From NCBI GenBank assembly GCA_036568605.1, contig DATCSE010000245.1, forward strand, positions 1-12,278: a stretch of DNA of 12,278 nucleotides. The letters run 5' to 3'. The position numbers and the translations under genes were made by a program. The notes under the pieces were generated by a model. The model had not been told where the DNA came from. It worked only from the letters and a program-made list of their open reading frames with translations, and did not search any database. The DNA comes from DATCSE01 sp036568605 (GTDB lineage Bacteria; Pseudomonadota; Gammaproteobacteria; Burkholderiales; Burkholderiaceae_C). Below are positions 7,310-12,278 of this stretch, in pieces (position 1 is the stretch's first letter; every line of letters starts with the position of its first letter).

Positions 7310-8322
7310 ACCGTACCGAGCTGATCGAGACACTGCAGCGGCGGATAGACGACGCGATACTGCCTCGCACCGGCAAGCTCGAGCAATTGATCCTGCTCGA
7401 TTTTCCGAACCACGCGAACGTCGGCGACAGCGCGATCTACGCAGGCGAGCTGGCGTTCTTCAAGCAACGGCTGCAGGTGACGCAGCCCGTCGTGTCCGAC
7501 GGTGCCCGCGTGCCTTGGGAGCGCATTGCCGACGCCGGCCCCGACGTCCCGATCTTCATCCACGGCGGCGGGAATTTCGGCGATGTCTGGCCGCAGCACC
7601 AGGACTTTCGCGAGGCGGTGCTCGAACGCTTCCCGGGCCGGCGCGTGATCCAGCTGCCGCAATCGATCCACTACAAGGACCCGGCGCGGCTCGCGCACAC
7701 CGCCGAGGTCATCGCGAAGCACGGCAACTTCGTGCTCTTCGTCCGCGACGAGGAGAGTTTCGAGCTCGCGCGCCGGCATTTCCGCTGCGACGTGCAGCGC
7801 TGCCCCGACATGGCGTTCTATCTCGGCGCGCTGGAGCGTATCGGTCGCCCCGAGCGCGACCTGCTGCTGCTGCTGCGGCAGGACCGCGAGAAGAGCACCG
7901 ACGATCAGCCCCAGGCCGGCGAATTGCCGCCCGGCACGCTGATTGCCGATTGGCTCGACGACGACAAGAACATGAAGGTCCGCGTGAAGACTGCCGCCGC
8001 GCTGAACACGCTGCTTCGGTTGCGCACCGACCCGATGGCGCTGCGCCAGGACTACTTCGAGATGCTCGCGCTGAACCGGCTGCGCCGCGGGATCCGGCTG
8101 CTGTCGTCCAGCAACGTCGTGATCACCGACAGGCTGCACGTGCACATCGTCGCGACGCTGCTCGACATCCCGCACGTGGTGCTGGACAACAGCTACGGCA
8201 AGGTCTCGCGCTTCATCAAGCTCTGGACCGCCGAGTTCGCGGGCATGAGCCGGGCCGATTCGCTGGCCCAGGCGCTGGCGTCGTACCGGGCTTCGTCCGC
8301 CGCGGCCTTGCGGAGCGCGTGA
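7306..8322 (+). CDS. Polysaccharide pyruvyl transferase family protein
   Basis: Predicted cytoplasmic enzyme that transfers pyruvate from phosphoenolpyruvate to a sugar of a growing polysaccharide, forming a ketal that gives the glycan negative charge. It has 338 residues, normal for the ExoV/EpsO-like family. Motifs in order: FPNHANVGDSAI (33-44), FIHGGGNFGD (84-93), VIQLPQSIHYKD (114-125), LFVRDEESF (144-152), CPDMAF (166-171), ITDRLHVHIVATLLDIPHVVLDNSYGKVSRF (273-303). The family usually has Gly or Ala where this DRLHVH has Val. A run of leucines (186-190) comes from a CTG repeat. ATG 7306 overlaps the flippase stop by 4 nt, so translation is probably coupled. Annotation as pyruvyl transferase is by family; some members act in other sugar transfers, so the exact acceptor and even pyruvate transfer are unproved. 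Confidence 0.9.
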   Translation: MNRTELIETLQRRIDDAILPRTGKLEQLILLDFPNHANVGDSAIYAGELAFFKQRLQVTQPVVSDGARVPWERIADAGPDVPIFIHGGGNFGDVWPQHQDFREAVLERFPGRRVIQLPQSIHYKDPARLAHTAEVIAKHGNFVLFVRDEESFELARRHFRCDVQRCPDMAFYLGALERIGRPERDLLLLLRQDREKSTDDQPQAGELPPGTLIADWLDDDKNMKVRVKTAAALNTLLRLRTDPMALRQDYFEMLALNRLRRGIRLLSSSNVVITDRLHVHIVATLLDIPHVVLDNSYGKVSRFIKLWTAEFAGMSRADSLAQALASYRASSAAALRSA

Positions 8323-8325
8323 ACG

Positions 8326-9153
8326 ATGGGCGCGAGCACCACCATCCGCGTGATCAGCATGGTGTCCGCGCACGAGCGGCGCGCGCGCTTCTCCGCGGAA
8401 GCGGCGCAGGCCGGGCTCGAGTGGTCCTACTTCGACGCGCTGCGCCTGCCCGAAGCCCCGCTGGTCCACGACCCGGCGACCGAGATCATCCACACGGGAC
8501 GTCCGCTGCGCCCCGGCGAGATCGGCTGTTATGCCAGCCATTACAGCCTGTGGCGCTGGTTCATCGCCTCGAACCACACGCAGCTGCTGGTGCTGGAGGA
8601 CGACGTCGCGGTCGACTGGTCGGCGCTGCGCGTGCTGTGCAGCCGCGACCTCGGGGCCGACGGCCTCGACATCCTGAAGCTGTTCACGACCTACCCGGCG
8701 CAGTCGGAGCTGATGCGCTACAAGCTGTTCTCCGACCACAGCCACCTGATGCGTCTGCGCGGCTACTGCTACGGCACGCAGGCCTATATGCTGAGCCGGC
8801 GCGGCGCCGCCGCGCTGATACGCTCGTGCGAGCGGCTGACGATGCCGATCGACTGGGCCATGTCGCGCTACTGGGACTACGGCATCGCGAACTACGCGGT
8901 CTTCCCGTTCCCGGTGCTCGAGCGCTTCGGGCCGTCGAGCATCGGGCATGCGGCGGCCGCGAGCCGCGTCGTCGACCCGGCGACGCTGGCACAGCGGCTG
9001 CGCCGCTTCGGGTGGCGCTCGCGCGAGCGCATCGCGCGCGGCTGGGTGGACTGGCGCCGCACGGCCAAGCCGTTCGGTGCGACGATCGACGCCTCCGCAC
9101 CGCTGTTCAGCGACGTCGATGCGGAGCCGTCGGTGTCGGGCCCGACGCCGTGA
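8326..9153 (+). CDS. Glycosyltransferase family 25 protein (LPS/LOS-type galactosyltransferase family)
   Basis: Predicted sugar transferase acting on a lipid-linked or lipooligosaccharide acceptor at the cytoplasmic face. It has 275 residues, normal for the family (about 250-280). Visible family motifs: N-terminal IRVISMVSAHERRARF (7-22), GEIGCYASHYSLWRW (64-78), the metal/nucleotide-sugar acidic motif LVLEDDV (88-94), YGTQAYMLSRRGAAAL (149-164), and PIDWAMSRYW (174-183). The known relatives are beta-1,4-galactosyltransferases of Haemophilus and Neisseria, so a UDP-sugar donor is likely, but the linkage is not predictable. ATG 8326 is 3 nt after the pyruvyl transferase stop. The last 60 residues are basic and poorly conserved, possibly a membrane-association segment. 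The C-terminal end and the donor sugar are the uncertain points. Confidence 0.88.
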   Translation: MGASTTIRVISMVSAHERRARFSAEAAQAGLEWSYFDALRLPEAPLVHDPATEIIHTGRPLRPGEIGCYASHYSLWRWFIASNHTQLLVLEDDVAVDWSALRVLCSRDLGADGLDILKLFTTYPAQSELMRYKLFSDHSHLMRLRGYCYGTQAYMLSRRGAAALIRSCERLTMPIDWAMSRYWDYGIANYAVFPFPVLERFGPSSIGHAAAASRVVDPATLAQRLRRFGWRSRERIARGWVDWRRTAKPFGATIDASAPLFSDVDAEPSVSGPTP

Positions 9154-9162
9154 CCGCAATAC

Positions 9163-9170
9163 AGGGAGGG
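9163..9170 (+). promoter_or_regulatory. Strong ribosome-binding site of the phosphoglucomutase gene
   Basis: AGGGAGGG ends 5 nt before ATG 9176. It is the best Shine-Dalgarno run of the glycan operon and settles the start, since the open frame continues upstream to 8948. The 22-nt spacing from the glycosyltransferase stop and its own strong site suggest translation independent of the coupled genes before it. Confidence 0.7.
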
Positions 9171-9175
9171 ACAAC

Positions 9176-10825
9176 ATGAACGACGACAGCGCCATCATCA
9201 CGCGAGCGACCTCACCGGTCGCCGGCCAGAAGCCCGGCACCTCGGGCTTGCGCAAGAAGGTCGCGGTTTTCCAGCAGCCGGGCTACCTCGAGAACTTCGT
9301 CCAGGCGATCTTCGACTCGCTCGAGGGCTACGCCGGCCAGACGCTGGTGCTGGGCGGCGATGGCCGCTTCCACAACGACGCGGCGATCCAGACCATCCTG
9401 CGCATGGCCGCGGCCAACGGCTTCGGCCGCGTGCTGGTCGGGCAGCGCGGCATCCTGTCGACACCGGCAGCGAGCTGCGTGATCCGCAAGCACCGCGCGT
9501 TCGGCGGCATCATCCTGTCGGCCAGCCATAACCCCGGCGGGCCGGACGGCGACTTCGGCATCAAGTACAACACCGGCAACGGCGGGCCCGCGCCCGAGAA
9601 GATCACCGACGCGATCTACGCGAACACGCAGAAGATCACGCGCTACCTCACGCTGGCCGCGGCCGACGTCGACCTCGCGCGGCTCGGCACGGCGCAGCTC
9701 GGCGCGATGACGGTCGAAGTCATCGACCCGGTGGCCGACCACGCCGATCTGCTCGCGACGCTGTTCGACTTCGGGCGCATCGGCGCGCTGCTGCGTTCGG
9801 GGCGCTTTCGCCTGTGCTTCGATGCGATGCACGCCGTGACCGGCCCGTATGCGCAGGAAATCTTCGTCAAGCGGCTGGGCGCACCGCCGGCCAGCGTGAT
9901 CAACGGCGTGCCGCTGCCGGACTTCGGCGGCGGCCATCCCGATCCGAACCCGACCTACGCCGAGGTGCTGGTCCAGACGATGTTCGCGCCCGACGCGCCG
10001 GACTTCGGCGCCGCCAGCGACGGCGACGGCGACCGCAACATGATCGTCGGCCGCAACTTCATCGTGACGCCCAGCGACAGCCTCGCGGTGCTGGCCGCGA
10101 ACGCGCGGCTCGTGCCGGGTTATGCGCAGGGGCTGAAGGGCGTCGCGCGGTCGATGCCGACCAGCGCAGCCGCCGACCGCGTCGCGGCCGCGCTGGGCAT
10201 CGCGAGCTACGAGACGCCGACCGGCTGGAAGTTCTTCGGCAATCTGCTGGATGCCGGCAAGGCCACGCTGTGCGGCGAGGAGAGCGCCGGCACCGGCAGC
10301 GATCACGTGCGCGAGAAGGACGGTGTCTGGGCCGTGCTGTTCTGGCTCAACATCCTCGCGGTGCGCGAAGGCGAATCCGTCGAGGCGATCGTGCGCGACC
10401 ACTGGAAGCGCTACGGCCGCAACTTCTATTCGCGCCACGACTACGAGGGCGTGGACAGCGCGGCTGCGAACGGCCTGATGCAGCAGCTGCGCGAGTCGCT
10501 GCCGACGCTGCCGGGCAAGCGTGTGGAGGGCAGCACGATCGCCAGCGCCGACGACTTCGCCTACACCGACCCGGTCGATGGTTCGGTGACGACCGCGCAA
10601 GGCGTGCGCATCGCGTTCGAAGACGGCTCGCGCATCGTGTTCCGCCTCTCGGGCACCGGCACCGAAGGCGCAACGCTGCGGGTCTACCTCGAACGCTTCG
10701 AGGCCGATCCGGCGAAGCACGCGGTCGAGACGCAGACCGCGCTCGCGCCGCTGATCGCGCTGGCCGAGCGGCTCGCCGGCATCCGCGGGCGCACCGGGCG
10801 CGAGAAGCCCACGGTGATCACCTAA
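9176..10825 (+). CDS. pgm: Alpha-D-glucose phosphate-specific phosphoglucomutase
   Basis: Cytoplasmic enzyme interconverting glucose 6-phosphate and glucose 1-phosphate, the entry to UDP- and ADP-glucose for glycan or glycogen synthesis. It has 549 residues and belongs to the PGM1-like branch, recognised by QKPGTSGLRKKVAVFQQPGYLENFVQAIF near the start. The phosphoserine loop is ASHNPGG with Ser117, the same number as in human PGM1. The magnesium loop is DGDGDR (282-287), the sugar-recognition loop is CGEESAG (366-372) followed by TGSDHVREKDG, and the C-terminal phosphate-binding loop is SGTGTEGATLR (492-502). Every catalytic region looks intact. It follows the glycosyltransferase by 22 nt, which supports a role in supplying sugar nucleotides to that cluster, though it could serve general carbon metabolism as well. 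Its TAA overlaps the stop of the converging cytochrome gene. Confidence 0.96.
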   Translation: MNDDSAIITRATSPVAGQKPGTSGLRKKVAVFQQPGYLENFVQAIFDSLEGYAGQTLVLGGDGRFHNDAAIQTILRMAAANGFGRVLVGQRGILSTPAASCVIRKHRAFGGIILSASHNPGGPDGDFGIKYNTGNGGPAPEKITDAIYANTQKITRYLTLAAADVDLARLGTAQLGAMTVEVIDPVADHADLLATLFDFGRIGALLRSGRFRLCFDAMHAVTGPYAQEIFVKRLGAPPASVINGVPLPDFGGGHPDPNPTYAEVLVQTMFAPDAPDFGAASDGDGDRNMIVGRNFIVTPSDSLAVLAANARLVPGYAQGLKGVARSMPTSAAADRVAAALGIASYETPTGWKFFGNLLDAGKATLCGEESAGTGSDHVREKDGVWAVLFWLNILAVREGESVEAIVRDHWKRYGRNFYSRHDYEGVDSAAANGLMQQLRESLPTLPGKRVEGSTIASADDFAYTDPVDGSVTTAQGVRIAFEDGSRIVFRLSGTGTEGATLRVYLERFEADPAKHAVETQTALAPLIALAERLAGIRGRTGREKPTVIT

Positions 10826-11127
10826 GGCTTGGTCGTCGTCGGCCCCGGCTTGCCGTAGCGCTCGGCCAGGTAGGTCGCGATCGTGGCTACATCCTCTTTC
10901 GGAATCGGCGCGCCGAACGCATTGATCATCTTGTTGATCGACGCGGTCCAGCCGGCCTTGTCGAGGAAGCGCGCGTTCATCTGGATGTAGTCCAGGCTGT
11001 GGCAGGCCACGCACTGGCCGACCTTGTCCTTGCCCGGCCCGTCGGCGAGCTGCACCCGCGACTCCTGCGCGAGCGCGCCGCCGGCCAGCAGGCAGGCGAC
11101 GACACCGATGAACGAGCGTGCCGTCAT
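10822..11127 (-). CDS. sorB: Monohaem cytochrome c subunit of sulfite dehydrogenase (SorB-like)
   Basis: Small periplasmic c-type cytochrome, probably the electron acceptor of the molybdenum subunit encoded just before it. It has 101 residues. The signal peptide is MTARSFIGVVACLLAGGALA with cleavage at ALA/Q (20/21). One haem motif, CVACH, is at residues 39-43; the distal ligand is probably Met50 or Met67, and I cannot decide between them. The end PIPKEDVATIATYLAERYGK is the usual C-terminal helix of small cytochromes. ATG 11127 overlaps the sorA stop (ATGA), a sign of tight coupling and of a two-subunit complex. The mono-haem size argues for SorB rather than the larger dihaem SoxD. Its TAG stop shares bases with the phosphoglucomutase stop from the other strand. 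Confidence 0.85.
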   Translation of the reverse strand: MTARSFIGVVACLLAGGALAQESRVQLADGPGKDKVGQCVACHSLDYIQMNARFLDKAGWTASINKMINAFGAPIPKEDVATIATYLAERYGKPGPTTTKP

Positions 11128-12278
11128 ACGACCTCGACCGCAATGCGCTGGATCACGTTGTGGTGGTAGCCGGCGGGGTTGTGGATCAACTGCTCGACCT
11201 GCGTCTGCCCCGCGCGGCTCGTCGCACGGGCCATCACGAGCCGCGCCCCGGCCTGCGCGGTCGGGGCGCTCAACGAGAACTCGCGGAACGAGAACAGCCC
11301 GAGCTCCGGGCCCAGCCGGGCCTCCTGCCAGCTCGCAGCGCCGTCGGTCGAGACCTCGACCTTGGCGATGCCCGAGCCGCCGTCCCACGCCAGCCCCTTC
11401 ACGACCAGCGGTTGGCCGCGCCGTATCCTCTGGCCGCTCGCGAGCGACGTGATCAGCGAGTTCACGACCATCGTCGTGATCGGCTCGTTGGCCTCCTTGA
11501 CCTGCGACGCGAAGCTCGGCGTCTTGAACTTGCCGCGCGGCAGCCGGTAGGCCGTGCTCATCCAGAAGTTGCCTTCGGGCTTGGAGACCACCCGGATGCC
11601 GGTCAGTGCCTTGACCCAGTACGTGCCGGTCCATCCGGGCACGACCAGGCGCGCCGGAAAGCCGTTCATCGCCGGCAGCGGCTTGCCGTTCATCTCGAAC
11701 GCGATCAGCGTGTTCTTGTCCAGCGCGATCTCGAGCGGCAGCGACTTGACGAAGTCCGGCGTCTTCTCGATGACCGGCCGATCGGCGCCGTCGAACACCA
11801 CTTCCAGCGCGTCCGCCTTGACGCCGACCGTGGCGAGCACGTCCTTCAGCCGCACGCCCTTCCACACCGCATTGCCCATCGCGCCGACGCCCCATTCGAC
11901 GCCCGGCACATGCGGCTCGAACAGGCCGCGCCGGTTGCCCGAGCACAGGCACACCGCGGTGATCTCGTCGAGCCGGAACTCCCGGCGCAACTGCGCCATC
12001 GTGAAGGTCCGTTCGCGCTGCGCGCTTTCGCCGCCGACGGCGAGCACCCAGTCCTGGAGGTTCACCTGCGGGATGTCGGCGAGGTGCCAGCGGACGAAGA
12101 AGGCGTCGTTGCGCGTGATCGGCGTGCGCAGGTACTCGATCGGCGTCTCGAAATTCGGCGGTCGGTAGGTCTTCTTGATCAACGGCACCTTGCCCGGCAG
12201 CGCGTACAGGTGCTGCGCGGCCAGCGCACCGTCGGGAAGCTCGGCCAGCCCCAGCTCGGCGGTGCTGCCGACTGCCGC
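11124..12278 (-). CDS. sorA: Sulfite dehydrogenase molybdopterin subunit, SorA-like (5' end missing)
   Basis: Periplasmic sulfite oxidase family enzyme that oxidises sulfite to sulfate and passes electrons to a cytochrome c. The frame is open to the window edge, giving 384 visible residues; the N-terminus and export signal are off the window. The GTG at 12188 is internal: upstream codons read LYALPGKVPLIKKTYRPPNFETP, a continuous conserved stretch. The molybdopterin domain (visible residues about 55-220) holds the molybdenum-ligating cysteine in LCSGNRRG (codon 11945-11943), plus FFVRWHL and FPARLVVPGW. The C-terminal dimerisation domain follows, with GLAWDGGSGIAKVEVSTDGAASW and a final IHNPAGYHHNVIQRIAVEV. 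It overlaps sorB by 4 nt. SoxC is the main alternative, but its partner would be a larger cytochrome. YedY-type (MsrP) enzymes are ruled out by the C-terminal domain. Confidence 0.88.
   Translation of the reverse strand, partial: AAVGSTAELGLAELPDGALAAQHLYALPGKVPLIKKTYRPPNFETPIEYLRTPITRNDAFFVRWHLADIPQVNLQDWVLAVGGESAQRERTFTMAQLRREFRLDEITAVCLCSGNRRGLFEPHVPGVEWGVGAMGNAVWKGVRLKDVLATVGVKADALEVVFDGADRPVIEKTPDFVKSLPLEIALDKNTLIAFEMNGKPLPAMNGFPARLVVPGWTGTYWVKALTGIRVVSKPEGNFWMSTAYRLPRGKFKTPSFASQVKEANEPITTMVVNSLITSLASGQRIRRGQPLVVKGLAWDGGSGIAKVEVSTDGAASWQEARLGPELGLFSFREFSLSAPTAQAGARLVMARATSRAGQTQVEQLIHNPAGYHHNVIQRIAVEVV

Noticed and set aside
5105..7333. Long minus-strand open frame (742 residues) opposite the flippase
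   Set aside because: Composition is typical of an antisense shadow (runs of Arg, Gln, His, Asp) with no domain. The plus-strand membrane protein explains the region.
7861..7875. CTG tandem tract as a possible phase-variable repeat
   Set aside because: It has only five trinucleotide units. Length change would not shift the frame, so it is an ordinary leucine run.
7198..9255. Long minus-strand open frame (685 residues) opposite the pyruvyl transferase and GT25 genes
   Set aside because: Same shadow composition. Both plus-strand genes carry clear family motifs.
9212..11143. Long minus-strand open frame (643 residues) opposite phosphoglucomutase
   Set aside because: Arg/Asp/Ala/His-rich shadow of a GC-rich gene. 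The opposite strand encodes a complete enzyme with all its motifs.
12186..12188. GTG as the start of the sulfite dehydrogenase gene
   Set aside because: The frame continues upstream with conserved LPGKVPLIKK-type sequence and without a stop to the window edge, so this GTG is an internal valine codon.

Overview
The window looks like chromosomal DNA of a GC-rich betaproteobacterium, most likely Burkholderiales (the Rubrivivax/Roseateles/Leptothrix side is my guess). The evidence is about two-thirds GC by eye, strong G/C third-position codon bias, a DppABCD system close to the proteobacterial dipeptide transporter, and a palindromic CCCTCACCCC / CCCTCTCCC repeat of a kind I associate with beta- and gammaproteobacterial genomes. 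No organism name can be proved from the sequence. I see no tRNA, rRNA, CRISPR array, transposase or phage gene, and no gene-free stretch exceeds 300 bases. The largest gaps are 220 bp (5596-5815) and 154 bp (4461-4614).

Region 1 (1-4460, minus strand) is a dipeptide ABC importer transcribed dppA, dppB, dppC, dppD. DppA is the periplasmic binding protein, DppB and DppC are the permeases, and DppD is an ATPase cut by the window's left edge; a dppF would be expected beyond it. Two paired copies of one palindromic repeat interrupt this operon. One fills the dppA-dppB gap and appears to supply the dppB ribosome-binding site. The other lies inside the start of dppC and is translated in frame, giving DppC an extra stretch of about 40 residues. 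This is the most unusual thing in the window.

Region 2 (4615-5595, minus) is an auxin-efflux-carrier (AEC) family permease with a probable GTG start. It ends before a terminator-like hairpin that separates it from the dpp promoter region.

Region 3 (5816-10825, plus) is a four-gene surface-polysaccharide operon: a Wzx-type flippase, a polysaccharide pyruvyl transferase, a family 25 glycosyltransferase and an alpha-D-glucose phosphoglucomutase. Spacing is tight (ATGA overlap, 3 nt, 22 nt). Phosphoglucomutase feeds glucose 1-phosphate to nucleotide-sugar synthesis, the glycosyltransferase and pyruvyl transferase build and decorate the glycan, and the flippase moves the lipid-linked unit across the inner membrane. 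No polymerase or initiating transferase lies in the window, so other glycan genes must be elsewhere. The flippase and the AEC gene are divergent, with a shared AT-rich island between them.

Region 4 (10822-12278, minus) is a SorAB-like sulfite dehydrogenase: a molybdopterin subunit (5' end off the window) followed, with an ATGA overlap, by a small monohaem cytochrome c. The cytochrome gene converges on the phosphoglucomutase gene, and their stop codons overlap. In summary: ordinary metabolic and transport genes, with one clear case of a repeat altering an operon's proteins and signals.
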